Assembly (NCBI RefSeq): GCF_039975415.1
Contig: NZ_JBDWHD010000006.1
DNA length: 64,000 nucleotides
Strand: one strand, 5' to 3'
DNA from: Ascidiaceihabitans sp039975415
GTDB taxonomy: Bacteria; Pseudomonadota; Alphaproteobacteria; Rhodobacterales; Rhodobacteraceae
Part shown: positions 52,465-60,313 of the stretch, piece after piece
How positions within the stretch are numbered: position 1 is the first letter of the stretch
Layout of the letters: every line of letters begins with the position of its first letter
Program-made: the position numbers and the translations under genes
Notes under the pieces: generated by a model
The model's input: the letters and a program-made list of their open reading frames with translations, nothing else
What the model was told of the DNA's origin: nothing
Database searches by the model: none

Positions 52465-53748
52465 TTGCTCACGACAGAAGAAAATAAAACGCTTGTAGAG
52501 GCCGGACCAGGCACCCCAATGGGCACCTTGATGCGCAGCCATTGGACGCCTGTTTGCTTGATCGAAGAAGTTGCAGAGCCTGACTGCAAGCCGCTGTTGG
52601 TCGAAGCGCTTGGTGAACGCTATGTGGCGTTTCGCGACTCCGAAGGCCGCTTGGGTTTGCTCGATGAACTTTGCCCGCACCGCAAAGCCTCGCTTGTTCT
52701 TGGGCGTAATGAGGATTGCGGATTGCGCTGCCTTTATCACGGATGGAAGTTCGACGTGACAGGCAAGACGGTTGCAATGGCGTCTGAACCCGAAGGCAGC
52801 CCGCTGGCCGAGAAGGTTGCCGCGCGGTCATACCCTGTGCGTGAATGCGGTGGGTTTGTTTGGGCGTGGCTGGGCGCAAAGGAAGACACACCAGCGTTCC
52901 GCCGCCCGCCTTTCGCGCCCAATGACGACGTTCGCGTGTCCATACTTAAGATCCGCATTCCCGCCAACTGGGCGCAGATCACCGAGGGCCAGATCGACAG
53001 TGCACATTCGTCGTCGCTGCATTCCTCAGACATGGTGCCCGCACGGGTTGAGGGGGCCGCCGCCGATGGCAAAAGCTGGTATCGCCCGTCGACGGATAAG
53101 TCGCCGCGCATGCAAACGCAGACCACGGAATATGGTTTTCACTACGCCGCCATTCGCCGCCCGATCAAAGGGGCCGCGACGCATAACTACATCCGCGTGA
53201 CCGAATATGTAGCGCCGTATTTCTCGCTGATCCCGCCCAACAGTTCGTACCAAGTCGCAACTGTTGTTGTCCCCATTGACGATGAAACCAGCGCGTTTCA
53301 CTTCATCGCTTGGGGCGACGCTGAAACGACCCCCGACACCGACAGCTGGCGCGCCTTTAACCATGTTGTGCCGGGCGTTGATCTTGATGAAGGCACATGG
53401 GCTACACGGCGTACCAAGGAAAACTGGTTTGGTCAGGACCGCGAGTGGATGAAAGAAGGGAATTTCACCGGTATCGCGGGTATCCCGAACCAAGATATCG
53501 CCATGTGGGTTTCGATGGGTGCCAAAGTTGATCGCAGCAAAGATATCTTGGGGGCGTCTGATTTGGCGATTGTCGAATTCCGCCGTCTGATGGTGGATGC
53601 CGCACAACTTGTTGCGGAAGGCGGGCCTGCTATCGGGGCTAACCCTGACATCGTGCAGACGAACATCGCGTCTTATGAAGGCGTCGTGTCCAAGGACGTG
53701 GATTGGCGTGATCTTGTTGGCGCCGACACACAGACCGCAGCGGAGTAG
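52465..53748 (+). CDS. Rieske non-haem iron aromatic ring-hydroxylating oxygenase (phthalate 4,5-dioxygenase type)
   Basis: 427 residues from a TTG start (MLTTEENKTLVEAGPGTPMG). The Rieske centre is CPHRKASL near residue 72 and CLYHGWKFD near residue 91 (C-x-H, C-x2-H). The mononuclear iron site follows at about residues 180-190 (QIDSAHSSSLHSSD), with the aspartate bridge in the same region. It resembles phthalate 4,5-dioxygenase and relatives that hydroxylate aromatic carboxylates. The cupin ring-cleavage gene starts three bases after its stop. Confidence 0.88.
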   Translation: MLTTEENKTLVEAGPGTPMGTLMRSHWTPVCLIEEVAEPDCKPLLVEALGERYVAFRDSEGRLGLLDELCPHRKASLVLGRNEDCGLRCLYHGWKFDVTGKTVAMASEPEGSPLAEKVAARSYPVRECGGFVWAWLGAKEDTPAFRRPPFAPNDDVRVSILKIRIPANWAQITEGQIDSAHSSSLHSSDMVPARVEGAAADGKSWYRPSTDKSPRMQTQTTEYGFHYAAIRRPIKGAATHNYIRVTEYVAPYFSLIPPNSSYQVATVVVPIDDETSAFHFIAWGDAETTPDTDSWRAFNHVVPGVDLDEGTWATRRTKENWFGQDREWMKEGNFTGIAGIPNQDIAMWVSMGAKVDRSKDILGASDLAIVEFRRLMVDAAQLVAEGGPAIGANPDIVQTNIASYEGVVSKDVDWRDLVGADTQTAAE

Positions 53749-53751
53749 ATC

Positions 53752-54786
53752 ATGATCAAGAACCCAATCCACCCGCATCTGGCCGACGCCTACAAAGAAA
53801 TGGGCAAGCATTCGACGATCCCCTTGTGGGAGATCTATCACCTGCTGGTATCCAATGAGCCAAAGCCGATGGGGGATCCGCATCTGTGGCGTTACAGTGA
53901 TTTGCGTCCGCTCTTGCTGGACGCTGGCAACAAAATCTCTGCTGAAGAGGCAGAGCGCCGCGTTCTTGCCCTCAAGAACCCGGGTCTTGAACGTCCTGGC
54001 ATTGCGCAGACATTGTTTGCGGGTTTGCAACTTGTCATGCCGGGCGAAATCGCGCCCGCACACCGCCACACGCAAGGGGCCATTCGGTTCGTATTGGAAA
54101 GCACAGGCGGCTATACGGCGGTTGAAGGTGAGCGGTGCACAATGCAGCGCGGTGACTTTATCACGACACCAAGCTGGTGCTGGCACGATCACGAGAACAC
54201 TGGCGACGGCCCGATGATTTGGCTGGATGGGCTGGATGTTCCGCTTGTGAATTTTCTGGGCGGAAAGTTTGCCGAGGAAAATGAAACGGACCAGCAACCG
54301 ATCTTTCGCAGCGATAATGCGTCTGTTGCAGGGTACGGCACTGGCTTGCGCCCATTCAACGGGGCAGAACAGAAACCCTATTCTCCGATCTTTCGCTATC
54401 CATATGACCGCTGCCGCACGGCTTTGATGGATATGGCACAAGGCACCATCGATCCCCATCTGGGCCATAAGATGATCTATGCAAACCCCAATGACGGGGG
54501 GCATGTCCTGCCAACGATTTCGGCGTTTTTGCAGCATCTACCAAAAGGGTTTGAGACGGCCGCATGGCGCTCAACGGAATCAACTGTGTTCAGTGTGGTC
54601 GAAGGATCAGGCGTTGTGCGCGTCGGCGACACAGAGATGCGCTTTGAAGAAAGCGATACCTTCGTTGTCCCCAATTGGACGGCCTATCAAATCGCGGCCA
54701 ACACGGACGCGGTGCTGTTCAGTTTCTCAGACCGAGCTGCGCAAGAAAAGCTTGGGATTTTTCGCGAAGAGAAGCCTGCGGCCTAA
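53752..54786 (+). CDS. Gentisate 1,2-dioxygenase-like bicupin ring-cleavage enzyme
   Basis: 344 residues of the gentisate/1-hydroxy-2-naphthoate dioxygenase family. The N-terminal cupin has the iron ligands in HRHTQGAIRFV near residue 104 and WCWHDHEN near residue 143. The C-terminal cupin is degenerate. Family members split the ring between a carboxyl-bearing carbon and an adjacent hydroxyl carbon. It lies directly behind the oxygenase gene, so it should act on the pathway's hydroxylated and decarboxylated product. Salicylate- or hydroxynaphthoate-type substrates cannot be excluded. Confidence 0.85.
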   Translation: MIKNPIHPHLADAYKEMGKHSTIPLWEIYHLLVSNEPKPMGDPHLWRYSDLRPLLLDAGNKISAEEAERRVLALKNPGLERPGIAQTLFAGLQLVMPGEIAPAHRHTQGAIRFVLESTGGYTAVEGERCTMQRGDFITTPSWCWHDHENTGDGPMIWLDGLDVPLVNFLGGKFAEENETDQQPIFRSDNASVAGYGTGLRPFNGAEQKPYSPIFRYPYDRCRTALMDMAQGTIDPHLGHKMIYANPNDGGHVLPTISAFLQHLPKGFETAAWRSTESTVFSVVEGSGVVRVGDTEMRFEESDTFVVPNWTAYQIAANTDAVLFSFSDRAAQEKLGIFREEKPAA

Positions 54787-54810
54787 CGTAAATTGTCTTG
54801 GGAGGGACAG

Positions 54811-55839
54811 ATGAATTTGAAATCAATCATCGCAGCCGCTGTGCTGTCTGCTGTGGGTACTTTCGCCTCGGCGCAGACATATGATCTGAAAATTGCGAGC
54901 TTTGTGACGCCGAAACATGGGATGTCCAAATGGATCGACGGTTGGGCCGCGTCGCTTGAGGAAAAGTCCGAAGGCCGCCTGAAATTTGAGATTTTGCATG
55001 GTGCGCAGATGGGCCCACCGCCGGCCTATTACGACCTTGCGTCAAATGGCCAAGCGGACATTGCATGGGTTTTGCACGGCGCGACGCCGGGGCGTTTCAA
55101 GCTGACTGAGATTTCGAACATGCCGTATCTGTTCTGCTCGGCAGAACAGGCGACGCGAGTTTTGAACGACCCATCCGTGCGGGCGCTGACCGATCCCGAA
55201 CATCGCGGTGTTAAAGTTCTGACAACGTTTATGCACCCTCCGGGGCAGATCAACATGAAGGGCGGCCCTGTTCTGGCGCTGTCCGATCTTGAGGGCAAAG
55301 CCATGCGACCGCCGTCGAAAACGGTCGGGCAATTGATTGCGATGCTGGGCGGAAAACCTGTTGGATTGCCGCCAACCGCGATGGCCGAAGCGCTGCAAAA
55401 AGGCACAATTGACGGCACCATGATCGATTATGGTGGGGCCGGTCTTGCCTTCCAGTTAGGACCATTCTTGACGGATATCACCGAAGTCTACGCCTACACC
55501 TCGTCGTTCGCGTTAGTTATGAATCCGGACAGCTTTGGCGATTTGCCTGCCGATCTGCAAGCGATGGTGGACGAAAGCCTTGTTGGTATCTCGCCCCAAA
55601 TCGGTCAGATCTGGGACAAGCTAGATGCGATTGGCAAAGATGTGCTGACCAAAGCGGGTGTAAACATTCACACCTTGTCTGACGAGGAAACCGCCAAGTT
55701 CCAAGCTGTTGGCGCCGCGCAGACGGCGAGATATCTTGCTTCACTCAATGACGCAGGGCTGCCTGGTGATGACGTTATGGCTGCGATCAAAGCAGCGATT
55801 GAGGTCGTCGGACCTGTGGGACCTGGATGTCAGTCTTAA
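54811..55839 (+). CDS. TRAP transporter substrate-binding protein (DctP type), aromatic cluster
   Basis: Start at 54811, eight bases after GGGAGGG, with signal peptide MNLKSIIAAAVLSAVGTFAS. The 342-residue protein shows DctP features (LEEKSEGRLKFEILHGAQMG, IDGTMIDYGG). It lies 24 bases after the cupin gene and overlaps the small permease gene by 13 bases. It probably captures the aromatic acid that the cluster degrades. Confidence 0.87.
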   Translation: MNLKSIIAAAVLSAVGTFASAQTYDLKIASFVTPKHGMSKWIDGWAASLEEKSEGRLKFEILHGAQMGPPPAYYDLASNGQADIAWVLHGATPGRFKLTEISNMPYLFCSAEQATRVLNDPSVRALTDPEHRGVKVLTTFMHPPGQINMKGGPVLALSDLEGKAMRPPSKTVGQLIAMLGGKPVGLPPTAMAEALQKGTIDGTMIDYGGAGLAFQLGPFLTDITEVYAYTSSFALVMNPDSFGDLPADLQAMVDESLVGISPQIGQIWDKLDAIGKDVLTKAGVNIHTLSDEETAKFQAVGAAQTARYLASLNDAGLPGDDVMAAIKAAIEVVGPVGPGCQS

Positions 55840-56312
55840 CGACCCTGAACACGATACGAAACGGAGCCGCAGCGGTGATGACTGCTGCGGCTTCTGTTTG
55901 TTTGGCTTTCCTGATGCTGATCGTCACCGCTGACGTTGCCATGCGCGCAATTGATCCAAAGTGGCGGATATCAGGGACGTTGGACTATGTTGAGTTTTCC
56001 CTAGACTGGATGATCTATCTTTCGATTGCCGCCGCCTTTTTTGCGGGACAGGTGATTGCAGTGGATATCATCGATAATTGGGACACCAGATACCGCTTTC
56101 AAAAGATCGGCCAAATGCTGACTTTGATCGCGTTGATCGCTGTTGGCTCACAGATCATTCGCCCGGCACTTGCTGTGCTTGAATGGGGCGAGGTGACGTT
56201 CGATTTGGGCATTTTGAAGTTTTATTACTGGATCGCGATTTGGGTTGGCATAGGGTTTTCCATCCTTGCTGTCTTGCTTGAAATCGTAACCAAAAAGGGT
56301 CCAAAACCGTGA
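55827..56312 (+). CDS. TRAP transporter small permease (DctQ type), aromatic cluster
   Basis: 161 residues, four membrane helices with the DctQ pattern DVAMRAIDPKWRISGTLDYVE in part, then AGQVIAVDIID. It overlaps the binding-protein gene by 13 bases and the large permease gene by four, so all three are translated together. Confidence 0.83.
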   Translation: MSVLTTLNTIRNGAAAVMTAAASVCLAFLMLIVTADVAMRAIDPKWRISGTLDYVEFSLDWMIYLSIAAAFFAGQVIAVDIIDNWDTRYRFQKIGQMLTLIALIAVGSQIIRPALAVLEWGEVTFDLGILKFYYWIAIWVGIGFSILAVLLEIVTKKGPKP

Positions 56313-57610
56313 CGCCTCAGATTATAGGCCTGCTGGCCATTGCGATCCTTGTTGGCATGATTTTCTTGCGCGTGCCTGTCGGAACAGCATTGTTGCTGGT
56401 CGGCCTTGGCGGATATTGGGCGATTGATGGCTCAAAAACAGCGCTTTACACGCTTGGCGATAAACCGTTTTTGCTCGCACAAGCCTATTCACTTTCGGTC
56501 GTACCGCTGTTCCTTTTGATGGGCGTGGTCGCCAGTCGCACCAAGATGGCGACAGAGCTATTTACGGCGGCAAATGCGCTGTTCTCCAACTTTCGCGGTG
56601 GGCTTGCGATGGGCACCGTCGGGGCCTGTGCGGGGTTCGGGGCGATCTGTGGATCATCACTGGCCACGGCATCCACCATGACGCGGGTGTCGATCCCAGA
56701 GATGCGCAAACATGGGTATTCAGACGCGATCGCCGCCGGTGTTGTGGCATCGGGTGGCACTTTGGGCATTCTCATCCCACCATCGATCATCTTGATCATC
56801 TATTCGATCATTGCCCAACAGAGCGTCCCTGCGTTGTTCGCTGCGGCTTTGATCCCGGGTCTGCTGCTGGCCGCCTTGCACCTTGTGACCTTGAGCGTGC
56901 TGTCACGACTGCGTCCCGATGATATGCCGCCGGTTCCGTCCATGTCGTGGTCTGAGCGCTTTGCCGCCATTGGCGGTTTTTGGAAAATGGCCGTGATCTT
57001 TTCCTTGGTTGTTGGCGGGATCTTTCTAGGATGGTTTTCCCCGACCGAAGCCGCAGCCATCGGCGCACTTTTGACCATTCTGATGGGATTTGTGACCCGT
57101 CAATTGAACATTCCAACTTTGATCAGCGCGTTCAAAGAAACGGTCACGACCACAGGAACGTTGTTCTTCATCATCCTAGGTGCGTTCATGTTCGCAGCCT
57201 TCATGGTCCAAACCCGTATCCCCGCAACGTTGGGCGATTGGGTCACATCACAAGGGATGGCCCCGCTTGCGGTGATCCTGTTTCTTGTCGTGATGTATGT
57301 GATCTTGGGATGTTTTCTGGATTCAATCTCAATGATCCTAATCACCGTACCGGTCTTCCTTCCCATCGTAGAGGCACTTGGGTATTCCCCCATCTGGTTC
57401 GGTGTCTTTTTGGTCATCGTGGCAGAGATTGGGTTGATCACACCGCCAGTGGGTCTGAATATATTCGTCATCCGGGCCCAAGCGCCAGATATCCCACTGA
57501 TGACAATCTATCGCGGCATCATGCCATTTCTTGTGACACATATCGTTGGGATCGCACTGTTGATCGCGATCCCAAGCCTTGCGATCTGGCTGCCAAGCTT
57601 ACTGTATTAA
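56309..57610 (+). CDS. TRAP transporter large permease (DctM type), aromatic cluster
   Basis: 433 residues, about twelve membrane helices, with CAGFGAICGSSLATASTMTR near residue 110, GGTLGILIPPSI near residue 150 and GLITPPVGLNIFV near residue 375. It forms the sodium-driven transporter with DctP and DctQ. Its stop codon overlaps that of the convergent hydrolase gene (shared TTAA). Confidence 0.9.
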   Translation: MTPQIIGLLAIAILVGMIFLRVPVGTALLLVGLGGYWAIDGSKTALYTLGDKPFLLAQAYSLSVVPLFLLMGVVASRTKMATELFTAANALFSNFRGGLAMGTVGACAGFGAICGSSLATASTMTRVSIPEMRKHGYSDAIAAGVVASGGTLGILIPPSIILIIYSIIAQQSVPALFAAALIPGLLLAALHLVTLSVLSRLRPDDMPPVPSMSWSERFAAIGGFWKMAVIFSLVVGGIFLGWFSPTEAAAIGALLTILMGFVTRQLNIPTLISAFKETVTTTGTLFFIILGAFMFAAFMVQTRIPATLGDWVTSQGMAPLAVILFLVVMYVILGCFLDSISMILITVPVFLPIVEALGYSPIWFGVFLVIVAEIGLITPPVGLNIFVIRAQAPDIPLMTIYRGIMPFLVTHIVGIALLIAIPSLAIWLPSLLY

Positions 57611-58458
57611 GCGACGTTGACAGTCAGCACCCCAAGCTCTGGCGAGGTCACAACAATCGTATCCCCCGTACTGACAGGGCCAACGCCTGCAGGCGTACCC
57701 GTCATGATCACGTCACCCGGCAAAAGGCTGTAAAATGCGGAACACATTTCGATCAGTTCAGGAATGGAGCGGATCAACAGACTGGTATCAGACGCCTGAC
57801 GGACCTCGCCGTTGACGGTCAGTGAAAAGGCAATGTGGGCGGGGTCGGCAACCTCGTCCGGCGTGGCCAATGTTGGCCCCAATACGGCAAAGCCATCGCA
57901 AGACTTGCGCATTGATCGGTCCTGTTTTCCTCGCGCTGTCATATCCAGCGCAAGGCTGTAGCCCGCGACACAAGCCATGGCATCGCTGGCCGCGATGTCG
58001 CGCCCGGCTTTGCCGATGATTACGGCCACTTCAGCTTCGTGATCCACACGTGCTGCGTCTTTTGGCAAGGTGATCGTCGCCCCATCGCCAACAAGGGCCG
58101 ATCCGGCTTTTAAAAAGCATCCGATTTCATCAATTGGATGAACTTTCGCGCCTTGATGCAGCCCGTGATCATCTTGGGCTTCGTCAAGGTGGGCGTGATA
58201 ATTTACAGGCGCGCCGATGATTTTAGAGGGCAAGGCGACAGGGGCCTCAAGCACAACATCGTTGCGGTTCAGACGTGGAGCAGATGCCAGCAATGCCCGC
58301 GCCTTCACAGCAACCTGATCAAGCGCCGCCACAAACGGATCGTGCAGGCTGCGGACCCATTTCACATCAGGCAATGTGTCTAGCGCATCCGTTACATCAA
58401 AAATCTCGTCACCGTGAACAACACCCAGGCGATCAACGTTAAACCGGCAAAACTGCAT
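57607..58458 (-). CDS. Fumarylacetoacetate hydrolase-family enzyme (fumarylpyruvate hydrolase-like)
   Basis: 283 residues. The metal-binding set of the FAH fold is visible: DHEAEVAVIIGKAGRDI near residue 132, then LALDMTARGKQDRSM, and MTGTPAGVGPVSTGD near residue 250. In the gentisate pathway this family cleaves fumarylpyruvate to fumarate and pyruvate, which fits the cupin dioxygenase. A maleylpyruvate isomerase gene is not seen, so either the isomer is cleaved directly or the isomerase is elsewhere. Confidence 0.82.
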   Translation of the reverse strand: MQFCRFNVDRLGVVHGDEIFDVTDALDTLPDVKWVRSLHDPFVAALDQVAVKARALLASAPRLNRNDVVLEAPVALPSKIIGAPVNYHAHLDEAQDDHGLHQGAKVHPIDEIGCFLKAGSALVGDGATITLPKDAARVDHEAEVAVIIGKAGRDIAASDAMACVAGYSLALDMTARGKQDRSMRKSCDGFAVLGPTLATPDEVADPAHIAFSLTVNGEVRQASDTSLLIRSIPELIEMCSAFYSLLPGDVIMTGTPAGVGPVSTGDTIVVTSPELGVLTVNVA

Positions 58459-58486
58459 TTTATCTCTCTTGATTTTTTATACATAT

Positions 58487-58519
58487 AAGCGGGGCGATGT
58501 GATCAACACCGCCCCGCTT
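58487..58519. terminator. Hairpin between yceI and the FAH gene
   Basis: AAGCGGGGCG pairs with CGCCCCGCTT over ten bases. On the minus strand it follows the yceI stop by 25 bases and is followed by an A/T-rich tail. It lies 28 bases upstream of the FAH gene start, so that gene's promoter must lie in or just before this structure. Confidence 0.65.
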
Positions 58520-58544
58520 AAACGTCAGAAGTCAAATTTTCGCT

Positions 58545-59129
58545 CTACTCGGCCTTGACGGCTTCCAGCTCAATCTGAATTGCGATCTCATCGCCAAGGG
58601 GGCCAACAAAAGCCGTCACACCCCAATCAGAGCGCATGATGCTGGTCGTCGCACTCACACCGATGGTATCTTTCTTAGTCAACGGGTTGGAGCCAGCGCC
58701 ATTGAAAACAGCATCCAGTACAACTGGCTTGCTCACACCGTTCATGGTCAAATCGCCCGTGATCTTACCTGTGGTCTCGGTGCTCACTTCGATGCCGGTG
58801 GATGTAAAAGTAATCTCCGGGTTCGCAGCCACGTTCAAAGCTTTGTCTGATTTGATCCAGCCATCACGCTCTGGGTGGTTTGTATTCACAGCAGATACGG
58901 CCATGATGACCGACACTGCGCTTTTGGCGATATCATCTGCATCATAAGAAATCGTGCCTGATACATCACCCATCCAGCCGATGGTCTTTGAGAACCCAAG
59001 GTGGTTCAGTTCAAAAACGACCAATGTGTGGCCGCTGTCGATCACATAGTCATCAGCGGCGAATGCAGGTGTCGCAAGCAATGCAGCTGCCATCACTGGC
59101 CTTATGAGTTTCCCTAACAGTAGCTTCAT
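58545..59129 (-). CDS. YceI-family periplasmic protein
   Basis: 194 residues with a signal peptide (VMAAALLATPAFAADD). The mature part is the YceI lipocalin-like fold that binds polyisoprenoid or other lipophilic chains: YVIDSGHTLVVFELNHLGFS, ITGDLTMNGVSKPVVLDA and the SDWGVTAFVGPLGD ending. Its promoter carries the same palindrome as the aromatic gene promoter, so it may help handle a hydrophobic compound in the periplasm. Confidence 0.85.
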   Translation of the reverse strand: MKLLLGKLIRPVMAAALLATPAFAADDYVIDSGHTLVVFELNHLGFSKTIGWMGDVSGTISYDADDIAKSAVSVIMAVSAVNTNHPERDGWIKSDKALNVAANPEITFTSTGIEVSTETTGKITGDLTMNGVSKPVVLDAVFNGAGSNPLTKKDTIGVSATTSIMRSDWGVTAFVGPLGDEIAIQIELEAVKAE

Positions 59130-59141
59130 GTCTCTCTCCCT

Positions 59142-59159
59142 AAATTAGATATCTAATTT
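59142..59159. promoter_or_regulatory. MarR-type operator AAATTAGATATCTAATTT
   Basis: A perfect 18-bp palindrome 13 bases upstream of the yceI start. Its inner 16 bases are identical to 52383-52398. It lies directly downstream of the marR gene on the same strand. Confidence 0.75.
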
Positions 59160-59178
59160 TAGGCGGTTCATGCAAACA

Positions 59179-59210
59179 TGCAAGAAAAATAGATGTCTAA
59201 CTTTCTTGCA
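59179..59210. repeat. Inverted repeat over the marR stop codon
   Basis: TGCAAGAAA and TTTCTTGCA form nine-base arms around AATAGATGTCTAAC, whose centre resembles a degenerate copy of the TTAGATATCTAA operator. It could be a terminator for marR or a weak second operator for yceI. Confidence 0.45.
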
Positions 59211-59676
59211 TATCTCGAGTTCGTTGAACCTCGCTATCTTCGTCAAGGTTTTGCGTCATCTTGATAAGAAGTCTACGGAATTGTGAAATCTCATCTGCTG
59301 CTAAACCATGCGATGCAGTGTCGTTCGTTTCGATGGCAAGGGGTTCAAGTTTAAGACGCAAGGATCGGCCCAAGGGGCTCAGGTTAATCACAGGTCGGCT
59401 TTGCCCGCCTTTTGGAACCTCTTTTTCGATCAGCCCCTTCACCTCCATCTTAGAAAGCGCCGTGTGCGCCGTCGGCCCCGTTAGCCCAGCCCGATCTGCC
59501 AGTTCTTTTTGTGAAAGGCCTTCTTCTTCCCAAAGAATCCGCAGAAATTCCCAATGGCCAAACATCACATCGTGCTGCTTCAGCTTAGCTTGCAAGTTAC
59601 GGCGAAACTGGCGTTCTAACAGCCGGACCAAATGCGCAATGCGTTCGTCTTTATGTGAGGTCATTTCCGCATACAC
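59197..59676 (-). CDS. MarR-family regulator, likely of the aromatic cluster and yceI
   Basis: 159 residues (a start at 59664 is equally possible). The winged helix reads LSQKELADRAGLTGPTAHTA for the recognition helix, then the wing (PKGGQSRPVINLSPLG). It sits upstream of yceI on the same strand. The palindromes at 59142 and 52383 suggest that it represses yceI and the divergent oxygenase/reductase promoters and is released by a pathway ligand. Confidence 0.86.
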   Translation of the reverse strand: MYAEMTSHKDERIAHLVRLLERQFRRNLQAKLKQHDVMFGHWEFLRILWEEEGLSQKELADRAGLTGPTAHTALSKMEVKGLIEKEVPKGGQSRPVINLSPLGRSLRLKLEPLAIETNDTASHGLAADEISQFRRLLIKMTQNLDEDSEVQRTRDMQES

Positions 59677-60313
59677 CCAATTTGGAATGGATCATTTCTA
59701 AAGAACTAATTTATCCTTGAACAGCGCAATGCGCCCACCACCAACATTGGCAGCGACACAAAGGGTACAACCGCGCACGGTAGCCCGGCACAATTGCAAT
59801 TTGTACACGTTGCTACGGAAGTTCACGTCGCTTTGAAAGGTTGATTGAAACAAGCTTTCAGCCAATCCGCGTGTCGATGCCAAAATCTAGCACAGGCCTA
59901 GCGCAGTTCAAACTGCACCCAATTTTATCAACGGCTTAACCCACCATGACGCGCATTGAAAATGCTCGTGTTGGCGGTTCGATTCTGCCCACGGGCACCA
60001 TTTTTAAATTGCAATAACAGTAGGTTAAAGATTTTCCGCTTTGCGGAGAAATCCTTCTAGCGCAGTGATTTTACCTAGCACAGTGTTAGCACAGTCTCAA
60101 AAACGGTAACCTCATAGCTATTGCCGGTACAGCGATGGGTCTTTGAATGAAGTGCCGTAGCGACGCGCCACTGGATCGTTGACCTCTGCCATTTGAATAT
60201 CCTTTCGAATGACGAGACTGTGAAAGGTATAACGTCATTGTTGGAGCATGACGTCTAGCGTGTGAGAAGAATTAGCGACAGGATAAGGCGAAAGTCCGTC
60301 GCGAGAACATCCC
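59677..60313. other. Intergenic stretch, nothing recognised
   Basis: About 640 bases upstream of the radical SAM gene. No coding frame, repeat or RNA is evident. It should hold the marR promoter near its left end and the radical SAM promoter near its right end. Confidence 0.3.

Noticed and set aside
53026..54537. 503-codon minus-strand frame opposite the oxygenase and cupin genes
   Set aside because: Very long, but antisense to two enzymes with intact active-site motifs; its translation has no domain and a shadow-like composition.
56980..57825. 281-codon plus-strand frame overlapping the TRAP permease and FAH genes
   Set aside because: Out of frame with a clear DctM gene; rich in His, Arg and Asp, as expected for a shadow.
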